NCBI GenBank assembly: GCA_016874005.1
Contig: VGVQ01000003.1
Coordinates: forward strand, 161,019-225,018
Source of the DNA: Gemmatimonadota bacterium
Lineage (GTDB): Bacteria > Gemmatimonadota > Gemmatimonadetes > Gemmatimonadales > GWC2-71-9
Direction: 5' to 3'
DNA: 64,000 bases
In this document: positions 47,217-56,435 of the stretch, one piece after another
How the letters are laid out: every line of letters begins with the position of its first letter
Position numbering within the stretch: position 1 is the stretch's first letter
Position numbers and translations under genes: made by a program
Notes under the pieces: model-generated
Told to the model about the DNA's origin: nothing
What the model saw: only the letters and a program-made list of their open reading frames with translations
Databases searched by the model: none

Positions 47217-48647
47217 ATGTCCGTCCGCACCAGCAGCGTACTCGTCGCACTCGCCCAGTTGGCCGTCCCGGCGCTGGCCCAGCGGCCGGCTCTCGGGCCC
47301 CAGGTGACGAACTATGTTACGGTGTCTGAGCCGAGCGTGGCCCTCACCAATGTCCGGCTGATCGATGGCACCGGCCGTCCCGCGGTCGACGGGCAAACCA
47401 TCGTGATCACCGGTGGGCGGATCGTGGCCGTTGGCCGGACCGGCTCCGTGGCCATCCCGGCCGGAGCGAGGGTCATCGACTATCCCGGGCACACGGTGAT
47501 TCCCGGGCTGGTCGGCATGCATAACCACATCCACTACTCGGCGGCCGGGTGGCGGAACATCAACCTGGCCTACAGCTCGCCCCGGTTGTATCTGGCCTCC
47601 GGAGTGACGACCATCCGCGCCACCGGGAGCCTGGCGCCGTACGAGGACATGAACCTCAAACGGGACATCGATGCCGGCCGAACGCCCGGGCCGCGGATCC
47701 ATCTGTCGGGACCCTACATTACCGGTGCAAACCCGGCGTTAGGCGTGATGTCAGTGCTCCAGTCGGAGGAAGAGGCCCGCCGCACGGTGCGGTACTGGGC
47801 CCAGGAGGGCGCGACCTGGTTCAAGCTCTACACCACCATCCGGCGGGCGGAGATGCGGGCCGCGGTCGACGAGGCCCACAAACATGGTCTCAAGATCACC
47901 GGCCACCTCTGCTCGATCGGTTTCAAGGAGGCGGTCGAGTTGGGCATCGACAACCTCGAGCACGGGCTCTTCGTCAACACCGAATACGACCCGGCCAAGA
48001 CCGCCGATCAGTGCCCGGCTACCAACATCGGGCTGATGGAGACGCTCGATCTCAATAGTCCGGAGGTGCAATCGACGTTCCGCGCCATGATCGACCGCGG
48101 GGTCTCGATGACCTCGACCCTCCCGGTGATCGAGGCGCTCGTTCCCGGACGCCCCAAGGACATCGACCCCCGGACGCTCGAGTTGATGTATCCGGCCATC
48201 CGAGAGGCCTACCTCGCCCAGTACAACGCCGGCAAAGCCAATCCGCGAGGCGGGGTGAGCGAAAAGGCCTATCAAAAGGCGCTCGCCTACGAATATGCCT
48301 TTGCCAAGGCCGGCGGCTTGCTGGCCGCGGGCGTCGACAACACCGGCAATGGCGGAGCCTTGGCCGGGATTGGCGACCAGCGCAACCTCGAGATCCTGGT
48401 GGAAGCCGGCTTCACCCCGACCGAGGCCTTCCGGATCATGAGCTTGAACGGGGCCAAGATTCTCGGCGTCGACAAGGAACTGGGCAGCGTCGAGGTCGGG
48501 AAGCTGGCCGACTTCGCCGTGGTCCGCGGCAATCCCGCCGAACGGCCAGCGGATATCCGCAACACGGTGGTGGTGTTCAAGGACGGCGTCGGCTATGACC
48601 CGGAACGGCTCTATGCCTCGGTCCGCGGTCAGGTCGGACTCCGGTAG
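47217..48647 (+). CDS. Exported amidohydrolase (metal-dependent), copy 2
   Basis: 476 residues, RBS GGGAGGG, signal peptide ending PALAQ. Same motifs as copy 1: GLVGMHNHIH, WFKLYTTIR, ITGHLCS, LEHGLF and AAGVDNTGNGG, so metal binding should be intact. Much of the sequence can be aligned by eye without gaps, with differences concentrated around residues 175-190 and the region before the C-terminal motifs, suggesting altered substrate range. Both end in a conserved GLVGIR/GQVGLR tail. Confidence 0.85.
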   Translation: MSVRTSSVLVALAQLAVPALAQRPALGPQVTNYVTVSEPSVALTNVRLIDGTGRPAVDGQTIVITGGRIVAVGRTGSVAIPAGARVIDYPGHTVIPGLVGMHNHIHYSAAGWRNINLAYSSPRLYLASGVTTIRATGSLAPYEDMNLKRDIDAGRTPGPRIHLSGPYITGANPALGVMSVLQSEEEARRTVRYWAQEGATWFKLYTTIRRAEMRAAVDEAHKHGLKITGHLCSIGFKEAVELGIDNLEHGLFVNTEYDPAKTADQCPATNIGLMETLDLNSPEVQSTFRAMIDRGVSMTSTLPVIEALVPGRPKDIDPRTLELMYPAIREAYLAQYNAGKANPRGGVSEKAYQKALAYEYAFAKAGGLLAAGVDNTGNGGALAGIGDQRNLEILVEAGFTPTEAFRIMSLNGAKILGVDKELGSVEVGKLADFAVVRGNPAERPADIRNTVVVFKDGVGYDPERLYASVRGQVGLR

Positions 48648-48689
48648 CCGATTCAAGCGGTCGAGCCACCGGGCCGATATTCCTGGGTG

Positions 48690-49178
48690 ATGCGCCTCGC
48701 CCCCGTGGTTGCCCTCGTCGCCTGTCTCCAGCTGCCGCTGGCGGCGCAAACCCGCTTTTCTCCCGACGCGGTCGAGGAAATCCAGTCGCTCTCGGTGCGG
48801 GTCGACGTTGCCGGTGACGCGGATGGGGGGCGGCTTGGCCGCCTCCTCGACGACGTCATCCGCCAGGCGCTGGAACGGGCGGACATACTCTTCGAACGGC
48901 CCGATCCCCGGGCCGGCGACTGCTGCGTCTTGCGCCTCGACGTCCGCCTCGCGACCGGGGCCGGGCGATCGCGCTTCGGGGTCGGCTACTCCGCTCGGCT
49001 GGAACTGGGATTCGAGGATCGACTGGGGTCGGTCCCCACTTGGACCGTGGCCTGGGCGGGCCGCCTGATGACCAACGTGGTGGAACGCGCCGAGCTCTCG
49101 GACGCCCTCCGGTTCACGGCCGGTCAACTGACCGGCGATTTCATCGATCTATATCGGGAGCGGTTCCCACGCCGCTGA
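48690..49178 (+). CDS. Small exported protein of unknown function
   Basis: 162 residues, signal peptide ending LPLAAQ. The mature part (LSVRVDVAGDADGGRLGRLLDDVIRQAL) has no recognised motif; a Cys pair (DCCVLRLDV) might form a disulphide or bind metal. It is the last gene of the plus-strand run; transcription converges with the next gene. Confidence 0.5.
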   Translation: MRLAPVVALVACLQLPLAAQTRFSPDAVEEIQSLSVRVDVAGDADGGRLGRLLDDVIRQALERADILFERPDPRAGDCCVLRLDVRLATGAGRSRFGVGYSARLELGFEDRLGSVPTWTVAWAGRLMTNVVERAELSDALRFTAGQLTGDFIDLYRERFPRR

Positions 49179-49295
49179 CCTCGGCAGCGGTGGGGACGCC
49201 CTCGTTATCCACACCCCGCTGCAGGGCCGGCACGACCCGCCGGTCGAACTCGATACCGGCGCCTTCGAGGAAGTGGGCGGGTAGCCGGTCCCGAC

Positions 49296-49312
49296 GGGCG
49301 GCTTAGCCGCCC
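49296..49312. terminator. Possible bidirectional terminator hairpin
   Basis: GGGCGGC and GCCGCCC (49296-49302 and 49306-49312) form a perfect 7-bp stem with a TTA loop between convergent genes. There is no strong T-run on either side. The rest of the 49179-49336 gap shows nothing that can be annotated. Confidence 0.4.
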
Positions 49313-49336
49313 CGTTGCAGCCCCACCCCGCTGTTT

Positions 49337-50803
49337 CTACCGAGTTCGCTCGAGGTTCAGAAACGCCGCCAGGGAGAAGACCAGCGGGTCGCTGCCGGTC
49401 TGTGCGCTGGCTTGGCCTCGGAGGCTGTCGCCCGCCAGCTCGAGGCCCAGCTGAATGGTGTGAGGCCACAGCCGGGCGTCGGGGGTCGGAATCGCCCCGG
49501 CGAATCGGCCGCTCAGGCGGGTTCCGGTCAACGCCAACTGGTTGATCACGGCCCTCGGCTGGTCACCAAGCCACACGAAACCGTCCCCGTTGGCGAGGAT
49601 GTCGAGGCGGACCGGTAAGGTTTTCTCCCAAGTGTCCAGGGTTCCCTGCCAGCGGCCGACGACAGCCGGCGTGATCGAGGGTCGAGCTGGCGGCGGTTGC
49701 GGCCTGGCGCGCCGAGTCCGAAGGGAATCGGCATATCTCGGCATCACCACCGCGGCGAGGTCCTGGGCAATCGACTCCGGTCGGGGGCCGCCGTTGGTCA
49801 AGACCACCACCACCACCCCGTCAGCGGGGTAGATGTTGAGCACGGTGGCGACGCCCGGCATGCCGCCGCCATGGCCAAACCGGAGCATCCCCATGTCGTC
49901 CTCGAGGATGCGAAAACCGAGGCCGTACGAGGCCGGCGACACTGGAGTGTGCATCGATCGGATCGTCTCGGCCCGGAGAATCCTCCGCTGGTCGGGGAGC
50001 GGGAACCCGGCGTGGAACATCCCGAACCGAACCAGATCATGGGCGCTGGCGTATACGGCCGAGGCGCCGGCATGGTCGAAGTGGTAGAACGGGATCGGTC
50101 GCCGGGCATCATCGTACCGTTCGGCCGCGAACGGCTCGAGTCCCGGGCCGATGTCGATCGAGGTTCGGGTCATTCCGAGGGGAAGGAACACCTCGGTACG
50201 GATGAAGTCTCGGTAGCTCTGCCGGGATGTCCGGGCGATGACGTGATCGATGATGCCGAAGCCGAGGTTCGAGTATTCGTAGAGCTGACCCGGCGGGAAC
50301 ACCAGCCGCCCGTACCGGGCGATCGCCTCGTCCATCGTGGGCTGCCGGTCCGGTTGATCGCGGTAGTAGAAGTGGTAGTGGAGCGGCAGGCCCGCGGTGT
50401 GGCTCATGATTCGTCGAAGGGTCGCCTCCCGCGGATCGCCGGCCCCCCCGGTGATTCGACCGGTTCCCAGGTAGTCGTTGGTGGGCCGATCGAGATCGAC
50501 CAGGCCGCGCTCCGCCAGAATCATGAGCCCGGTTGCGGTGATCGGCTTGGAGATCGAGGCAAGTGAGTAGGGGGTGTGCTGATCGGCGGGGACCCGCCGT
50601 TCCCGGTTGGCCCAGCCAAAACCCTCCTCCCAGAGGATCTGGTCCCGTTGGGCGACGGCGACGGCCAGGGAGGCCGTTCCGGTCGAATCGAGGAACCTGG
50701 CGATGGATTGCCGAACGGTGGCGAACCGGTCGCCGCGGGCCTGCGCCGACAGCGGTGCCACCGCGACCAGGACGACCACGAGCTGGGCCAGTCGGCGCAT
50801 CAT
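49337..50803 (-). CDS. Exported serine hydrolase (beta-lactamase/DD-peptidase fold)
   Basis: About 488 residues when starting at one of the two adjacent ATGs near 50803 (GGGGGA directly upstream); ATG 50824 is an alternative. Signal peptide ends PLSAQ. Class C/PBP-like motifs: SxxK as SISK, YxN as EYSN and HGG in FGHGGGMPG. Substrates can be D-amino-acid peptides, esters or beta-lactams; being a beta-lactamase should not be assumed. Divergently transcribed from a related gene 65 bp away. Confidence 0.82.
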   Translation of the reverse strand: MMRRLAQLVVVLVAVAPLSAQARGDRFATVRQSIARFLDSTGTASLAVAVAQRDQILWEEGFGWANRERRVPADQHTPYSLASISKPITATGLMILAERGLVDLDRPTNDYLGTGRITGGAGDPREATLRRIMSHTAGLPLHYHFYYRDQPDRQPTMDEAIARYGRLVFPPGQLYEYSNLGFGIIDHVIARTSRQSYRDFIRTEVFLPLGMTRTSIDIGPGLEPFAAERYDDARRPIPFYHFDHAGASAVYASAHDLVRFGMFHAGFPLPDQRRILRAETIRSMHTPVSPASYGLGFRILEDDMGMLRFGHGGGMPGVATVLNIYPADGVVVVVLTNGGPRPESIAQDLAAVVMPRYADSLRTRRARPQPPPARPSITPAVVGRWQGTLDTWEKTLPVRLDILANGDGFVWLGDQPRAVINQLALTGTRLSGRFAGAIPTPDARLWPHTIQLGLELAGDSLRGQASAQTGSDPLVFSLAAFLNLERTR

Positions 50804-50824
50804 TCCCCCTGTACCTGGGGCCAT

Positions 50825-50868
50825 TGGATGCGATATTGTATACAGGATTAACCGCCGGAGCGCCAGCC
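50825..50868. promoter_or_regulatory. Divergent promoter region of the two serine hydrolases
   Basis: This short intergenic stretch has an AT-rich patch (GATATTGTATACAGGATTAA). On the minus strand TACAAT is a good -10; on the plus strand TATACA (50839-50844) is possible. The -35 elements are unclear. Shared control of both genes is an inference. Confidence 0.35.
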
Positions 50869-52572
50869 ATGCGGATCGGGTTCATCGGGTTGCTGTGGGC
50901 CGGGCCGCTCGCCGCGCAATCGGCGGCCTGGACGGTGCCCTCGCCAGCGGTGGTCGACTCGATATTCGCCCGTTACGACCGGACCTCCTCGCCGGGGTGC
51001 GCCCTGGGGGTGTTCGGGGGCGGCCGGACCCTCTACGCGCGGGGGTACGGGATGGCCAATCTCAATTACGGCTTGGCCATCGCCCCGTCGACCCCGTTCT
51101 ACATCGCCTCGACCTCGAAACAGTTCGCGGCCGCGAGCATCGCCTTGGCGGCGGCCCAGGGCCGCCTAACGCTGGACGATCCGGTCCGCAAGCACGTTCC
51201 GGAACTGCCCGCCTACGCCGATGCCATCACCATCCGGCACCTGGTCCATCACACCTCGGGCCTCCGCGATTACCTGGGCCTCTGGGGCGTCTCCGGCCGG
51301 TCCTTCGCCGACGAGATTCCCGAGGACGTCGCGCTCGACCTCATTGCCCGGCAGCTGGCCACCGATTTTCCGCCCGGAGCCCGTTGGTCCTACTCCAACT
51401 CCGGCTACTTCCTGCTGAGCGTGATCGTCAGGCGGGCCACCGGGCAATCGCTGGCGGCCTTTTCCAAGCAGTACCTCTTCGACCCGCTGGGCATGACCAG
51501 CACCCACTGGCATGACGACAACAGGGCCATCGTGCCTGGGCGCGCGGAAGGGTACCAGCCGACGGCAACTGGCTTCGAGATCGTGCGGACCAGCTTCGCG
51601 CTGGTGGGCGACGGCGGTCTCTACACCACGGTCGAGGATCTGAAGCGGTGGGATGACAACTTCTACGATAACCGGCTTGGCGACGGGGGCCCGGCGCTGA
51701 TCGAGCAGCTCACGACGCCCGGAACGTTGGCGAATGGCTCCAGCCACGGGTACGGCTTCGGACTCTTTCGGCGAGAGTACCGGGGCCAGCCGGTGGTCGA
51801 CCACGGTGGCAGCTTCATCGGCTATCGCGCCCAGCTGATGCGGTTTCCGGCGGTGCGGTTCTCGGTCGCGGTGCTCTGCAATGACTACACCGCGGCGCCG
51901 GAGCGGATGGCGGAACAGGTGGCCGACCGGTTTCTCGAAGGGGTGCTTGCGGCTCGACCAGCGCCGACGGAAACCAAGGGCGTCGCGGTGGCCCCGGCCA
52001 TCCTCGACCGATACGTCGGCCGCTACGAAGTGCTCCCGGGGACCGTCAGCACGGTGAGCCGCGAAGGAGAAGGGCTGGTGGTCGCGGTGGCGGGCCAACG
52101 GGTCCCGCTGGTCGCGACGTCCGACAGCGAGTTCGTTGGTCGCCCGCCGGTGGGAACGATCAAGTTCCGCCCGAGCGGGCAGGATGTCTTGCTGGTGCTG
52201 CCGGGATTGGGTGGAGAGCCGGCCAAGCGGCTGGGGGATCCTCCCGTGTTGAGTCCAAGCGCCCTCCACGCCTATGTTGGCCGGTTCGCGAGCGACGAAC
52301 TGGATACTTGGGCCAACGTCTCGGTGGTCGACGGGGCGCTGTGGATTCGGACCCGGTACGCCGCCTGGACGCCGATGACGCCGCTGTGGGCCGACGCCTT
52401 CGGCGCCACCAACGCCAGGTTCGAGTTCATTCGGGACCGTCGAGGGCAGGTCAGCGGGTTTCGCCTCAGCGGTGGCCGGATGGCCAATATCCGGTTCGAG
52501 CGAACCGCTAGACCGCTTCGGTGGTCTCCGCTCGATCGACCCGGACTGACAACCACAGCAACGCCGCGATGA
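50869..52572 (+). CDS. Exported serine hydrolase with C-terminal extension
   Basis: 567 residues from ATG 50869; signal peptide MRIGFIGLLWAGPLAAQ. Beta-lactamase-fold motifs: STSK, SYSN and HGG in VVDHGGSFIGY. Residues about 370-560 form an added beta-rich domain (YVGRYEVLPG; HAYVGRFASDELDTW) with two lipocalin-like DUF3471/DUF3887-style repeats often seen behind such hydrolases. Related to, but not a simple copy of, the divergent gene. Its 3' end overlaps the convergent MFS gene by 65 bp. Confidence 0.82.
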   Translation: MRIGFIGLLWAGPLAAQSAAWTVPSPAVVDSIFARYDRTSSPGCALGVFGGGRTLYARGYGMANLNYGLAIAPSTPFYIASTSKQFAAASIALAAAQGRLTLDDPVRKHVPELPAYADAITIRHLVHHTSGLRDYLGLWGVSGRSFADEIPEDVALDLIARQLATDFPPGARWSYSNSGYFLLSVIVRRATGQSLAAFSKQYLFDPLGMTSTHWHDDNRAIVPGRAEGYQPTATGFEIVRTSFALVGDGGLYTTVEDLKRWDDNFYDNRLGDGGPALIEQLTTPGTLANGSSHGYGFGLFRREYRGQPVVDHGGSFIGYRAQLMRFPAVRFSVAVLCNDYTAAPERMAEQVADRFLEGVLAARPAPTETKGVAVAPAILDRYVGRYEVLPGTVSTVSREGEGLVVAVAGQRVPLVATSDSEFVGRPPVGTIKFRPSGQDVLLVLPGLGGEPAKRLGDPPVLSPSALHAYVGRFASDELDTWANVSVVDGALWIRTRYAAWTPMTPLWADAFGATNARFEFIRDRRGQVSGFRLSGGRMANIRFERTARPLRWSPLDRPGLTTTATPR

Positions 52573-53785
52573 TGGCGACGCCGGCCCAAATGCCAAGCAT
52601 GGCGGTCCAGCCCCATGCCTCGGTCATCCAGGGCACGGCCAGGGTCGACCAGAATCCGCCGAAGTTGCCCATCAGGTTGAGCACCCCGCCCGCGGCGCCG
52701 GGGTTCTGGGCGCCCAGCCCGGCGGTGGTGGCCCAGAACGGGCCCTCGGCGGCATTGATGAAGGAGACGGATAGGCCAAGCGCCGCGATGGCGAGATAGG
52801 CACTGTCGAGATTCGCGCCGATGGCCATCAGCCCTGCGGCGGCGATCAGCGCCGTCATCGCGACCCGGCGGCGGATCCGACTCCGGTTACCGGACCGGCC
52901 GAGGCGGTCGGCGAGGAGTCCGCCTAACGGCGCCAGGACGGCCGCCATGAAGTAGGGGAGGCTTCCCCACCGCCCGCTGGCCAGGATGCTGAAGCCCCGG
53001 CCCTCGGTCAGGTAGCGGAAGAACCAGAAGATGAAGACGTAGAACACCGCCGAGTGCAGCATGTAGCTGACCGAGAGCAGGGCGAGGTCCCGGTTGGTGA
53101 GGAGCCGGAGGACGGCCCGGATCTGATAGCCGATCGGCGGCGGCGCGGCGTGGGTGTGGTGCCGGCGGGGCGCGAAGGCAAACCAGATCACCGCGGTGAC
53201 CAGGCCGACCACCCCACTCGCGATGAACACGGTGCGCCATCCCTCGGCGACCATCAGCGGTGCCAGGGTGTAGGGCGCCAGCGCCGAACCGAAGAGCGCG
53301 GCGGCGATATAGATGGCGTTGCCGGTGGCCCGCCGGTCGAGTGGAAGGGTCTGGGCGATGGCCATGGAGCCGACCGGATAGGTCGCCGCCTGGCCGATGC
53401 CGAGCAGGATCCTGGCGGCGATCAGCGTGGTGAAGGCGGCACCGGCCGCGGCCGGCACGGCGCCGGAGGCAAACGACGCGACCGCCCAGGCCACCAGGGC
53501 GAGCCCCAGGACGATGCGGGCCCCGAAGCGATCGCCGAGGAAGCCGGCCGGGATCTGAAAGAGGGCGTAGCTCAGCAAGAAGCCGGATCCGGTGATGACG
53601 CCCATGTCCTTCATCGAGAGCCCGAGCTCGGGCGCCATCAACTCCTGGGCGATTTGGATGTTGCTCCGGAGCGCGTAGCCGACCAAGCTCACGATCGACA
53701 GGACGGCGACCAGGCGGCTGAAACGCAGGACCACGACGAGCAGCGCGGCAAGGCCGATGAGGATGAGCCAGTCGATCGAGTTCAC
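52508..53785 (-). CDS. Major facilitator superfamily transporter
   Basis: About 425 residues from GTG 53785; the longer frame would add 40 charged, non-hydrophobic residues, so it is rejected. Around 12 hydrophobic segments; GFLGDRFGARIVLG resembles the loop 2-3 signature and GLLADRLGRSGNR the repeat in the second half. The style (GLSMKDMGVITGSGFLLSYALFQIPAG) is that of the anion:cation symporter (ACS) branch, which takes up organic acids such as hexuronates. Substrate not decidable. Tail overlaps the serine hydrolase gene. Confidence 0.82.
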   Translation of the reverse strand: MNSIDWLILIGLAALLVVVLRFSRLVAVLSIVSLVGYALRSNIQIAQELMAPELGLSMKDMGVITGSGFLLSYALFQIPAGFLGDRFGARIVLGLALVAWAVASFASGAVPAAAGAAFTTLIAARILLGIGQAATYPVGSMAIAQTLPLDRRATGNAIYIAAALFGSALAPYTLAPLMVAEGWRTVFIASGVVGLVTAVIWFAFAPRRHHTHAAPPPIGYQIRAVLRLLTNRDLALLSVSYMLHSAVFYVFIFWFFRYLTEGRGFSILASGRWGSLPYFMAAVLAPLGGLLADRLGRSGNRSRIRRRVAMTALIAAAGLMAIGANLDSAYLAIAALGLSVSFINAAEGPFWATTAGLGAQNPGAAGGVLNLMGNFGGFWSTLAVPWMTEAWGWTAMLGIWAGVAIIAALLWLSVRVDRAETTEAV

Positions 53786-53865
53786 GGGAAGTCGTTGGTG
53801 AGGACTCGCAAAGGTGCAGTCAGATCGGACAGGCCGCAACCGTGGCGACCAAACTGGAGGTTGGG

Positions 53866-55938
53866 ATGGCAGCAAGGATCTTGCGATTGGCGGGCGTCGT
53901 GGCAATGGTCGCGCCAGGCTCGTTGGCCGGGGCGCAAACGGTGGACATTGCCTCGCTGGTGGGAGCCCCGTTTGCTCACGGCTTGGTCGGGCATGGTAGC
54001 ACGATGGCCTGGGTGCATACCACTCGGGGCGTCCGCAACGTGTGGATTGCCACGGCTCCGGGCTTCACCGGCCGGCAATTGACGGCCTTCTCGGCGGACG
54101 ACGGTCAGGACATCGGCGGCCTCGCGATCGCGCCCGACGGCCGGACCGTCTTCTTCACCAGGGGAGGGGCGGCCAATCGACGCGGGGAGGTGCCCAACCC
54201 CACCAGCGACCCCGCCGGTCAGGAGCAGCTCGTCTGGCGGATCGGCACCGGGCCCGGCGCCACGGCCGCCAAGGTCGGCCAAGGCAGTGGCCCGGTCGTG
54301 TCGCCTCGAGGCGACCGGGTGGCGTTTCTGCGAGGCGGCCAGGTTTGGGTCGCGCCGGTGGCCCAACCGGGCGAACCGACCTCGCTGTTCAAGATGCGGG
54401 GAAGCGCCGGCGATCTGGCCTGGTCACCGGACGGCGATCGGCTCCTGTTCGTCAGCAATCGAGGCGATCACGCCTTCGTCGGGGTCTACCACCTGACCGC
54501 CAAGCGGATTCAGTGGATCGATCCGAGTTTCGACACCGACCAGGACCCGGCTTGGTCTCCTGACGGTACCCGGCTGGCCTTCATCCGGATTCCGGCCGGC
54601 ATCACGATGCCGCTCTTCGGACCGATCCGAGAGGCGCCGCCATGGTCGATCCGGGTCGCCGATGCCGCCACCGGCACGAGCGCGGAAGTCTGGCGAGCGG
54701 CTCCGGGCCGAGGAAGCGTGGTTCAAGACGTGACCGGACCGCGCCTCTCGTGGACCGCGTCCGATCGGTTGGTCTTTCCCTGGGAGCGTGATGGCTGGCA
54801 GCACCTCTACGCGATCACGCCGGCCGGTGGCGAGCCGAAGTTGCTGACGCCTGGCGAAGGAGAGGTCGAATACCTGACGCTCTCCGCCGACAGGCGGTCG
54901 GTGCTCTACAACGCCAACATCGGGGACATCGACCGGCGGGACATCTTCGAAGCCGATCCGGTGGCCGGGACGACCCGCGCGCTCACGACCGGGCGCGACA
55001 TCGAATGGGCCCCGGTCGCGCTGGCCGGCGGTGCCCTGGGACTGTTGCGGTCCGACGCCCGGACACCGGCCCACGCGGCCGTGATGATCGGCGGTGCCAC
55101 CCGGGCAGTGGCTCCCCAGGCAATCCCGGCCGACTACCCGGCGGCCGCCCTGGTCGAGCCTTCCCAGGTCATCTTCTCGTCGACCGACGGGATCAAGATT
55201 CACGGCCAGCTGTTTCTTCCCCCGGGGCTCCGTCCCGGGGAGCGTCGGCCGGCGGTGGCGTTCTTTCACGGCGGATCGCGCCGCCAGATGCTGCTTGGCT
55301 TTCATTACCTCGGCTATTACAGCGGCACCTACGCCATGAACCAGTGGCTCGCCCAGCAGGGGTATGTGGTGCTGTCGGTCAATTTCAGGAGCGGAACCGG
55401 GTACGGTCTCGAGTTCCGGGAGGCGCTCAACTACGGCGCGACGGGGATGTCGGAGTATCACGACGTCATGGCCACCGGGCTGTATCTCCAGGGCCGGCCC
55501 GACGTCGATCCCAGGCGAATCGGGCTGTGGGGCGGATCGTATGGCGGGGTGATGACCGCGATGGGTCTCGCCAAGAGCTCCGACCTCTACGCGGCCGGGG
55601 TCGACATTCACGGCGTGCATGATTGGAATAGCGGAATCCAGAACTTCGTGCCGAGCTACAACCCGCTCGAGCGGCCGGAAGCGGCTCGGTTGGCATTCGA
55701 GTCCTCGCCGCTCCGATGGGTCGACACTTGGCGCTCGCCGGTCCTGCTGATTCACGGCGATGACGATCGGAACGTCAACTTCAACGAGTCGGTTCGCCTG
55801 ATCGCGGCGCTGCGAGCGCGGAAGGTGGATGTCGAGAGCCTGGTGCTGCCCGACGAAGTGCACGACTTCCTGACGTTCGCGAACTGGGATCGCATCTACC
55901 GAGCGACCGCCGACTTCTTCCATCGGAAGCTGCGATGA
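53866..55938 (+). CDS. Exported S9 family (prolyl oligopeptidase-type) peptidase
   Basis: 690 residues from ATG 53866, chosen for GGAGG 5 nt upstream; signal peptide ends SLAGAQ. The N-terminal half is a beta-propeller with PD40-type repeats (LAWSPDGDRLLFVS, PAWSPDGTRLAFIR). The C-terminal alpha/beta hydrolase has the nucleophile Ser near 558 in GGSYGG, Asp in HGDDDRNV and His in DEVHDF. It would cleave oligopeptides in the periplasm. Its stop overlaps the next gene by 4 bp. Confidence 0.88.
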   Translation: MAARILRLAGVVAMVAPGSLAGAQTVDIASLVGAPFAHGLVGHGSTMAWVHTTRGVRNVWIATAPGFTGRQLTAFSADDGQDIGGLAIAPDGRTVFFTRGGAANRRGEVPNPTSDPAGQEQLVWRIGTGPGATAAKVGQGSGPVVSPRGDRVAFLRGGQVWVAPVAQPGEPTSLFKMRGSAGDLAWSPDGDRLLFVSNRGDHAFVGVYHLTAKRIQWIDPSFDTDQDPAWSPDGTRLAFIRIPAGITMPLFGPIREAPPWSIRVADAATGTSAEVWRAAPGRGSVVQDVTGPRLSWTASDRLVFPWERDGWQHLYAITPAGGEPKLLTPGEGEVEYLTLSADRRSVLYNANIGDIDRRDIFEADPVAGTTRALTTGRDIEWAPVALAGGALGLLRSDARTPAHAAVMIGGATRAVAPQAIPADYPAAALVEPSQVIFSSTDGIKIHGQLFLPPGLRPGERRPAVAFFHGGSRRQMLLGFHYLGYYSGTYAMNQWLAQQGYVVLSVNFRSGTGYGLEFREALNYGATGMSEYHDVMATGLYLQGRPDVDPRRIGLWGGSYGGVMTAMGLAKSSDLYAAGVDIHGVHDWNSGIQNFVPSYNPLERPEAARLAFESSPLRWVDTWRSPVLLIHGDDDRNVNFNESVRLIAALRARKVDVESLVLPDEVHDFLTFANWDRIYRATADFFHRKLR

Positions 55939-56435
55939 GGCCCACCGGTTGGGGGATCGTCCTGGCCGGCCTGGTGGCGGGCTGCCGCGGGGTAGAGCCG
56001 GCTCGACTCCCGGGCGCCCTCGACGAGGCTGGCAAGCGGGCGATCGCGGATACCGTGCGGGCCGAGTCGAACCGAATGCTGGTGGCGATGGCGGCGCGGC
56101 AGATCGACTCGGTGTTGCGGTTCTACGGCCGGCAGACGGCCTACGTCGGCGAGGGCGAGATCGGAGATTGGGGCGCGATCGTCGCCTCGGCGCCGCCCCG
56201 TTATGCGAGCTACACCCATCTCGACTGCCGCTGGGAAGACCCGTTCCGGGTGGACGTGCTTTCGCGGACCAGTGCCGTGGTCACGGCCATCCTCAGCTGC
56301 GAGAAAGGCAATCAGGCGGGGGAGCGATGGCTCGAGCGGGTGGCGCGCACCGAAGTGTTGGCTCCCGAGGAGGGCCGATGGCGGATCGTGGCGGTTCACG
56401 AGTCGATGAAGCCAGGAACCGGAGCGCTGCGGTGA
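55935..56435 (+). CDS. Lipoprotein with NTF2-like (SnoaL/DUF4440-type) domain
   Basis: 166 residues. The lipobox LVAGC (Cys17) marks a lipoprotein. The body (ESNRMLVAMAARQIDSVLRFY, YASYTHLDCRWEDPFRVDVLS, GRWRIVAVHESM) is NTF2-like. It starts with a 4-bp overlap on the peptidase and ends with a 4-bp overlap on the FAD enzyme, so it is translated with both. Role unknown. Confidence 0.65.
   Translation: MRPTGWGIVLAGLVAGCRGVEPARLPGALDEAGKRAIADTVRAESNRMLVAMAARQIDSVLRFYGRQTAYVGEGEIGDWGAIVASAPPRYASYTHLDCRWEDPFRVDVLSRTSAVVTAILSCEKGNQAGERWLERVARTEVLAPEEGRWRIVAVHESMKPGTGALR

Noticed and set aside
49180-49284. Peptide-like plus-strand frame containing ALVIHTPLQGRHDPP
   Set aside because: It has no start codon or RBS in its own frame, overlaps the gap between convergent genes and matches no family recognised by eye.
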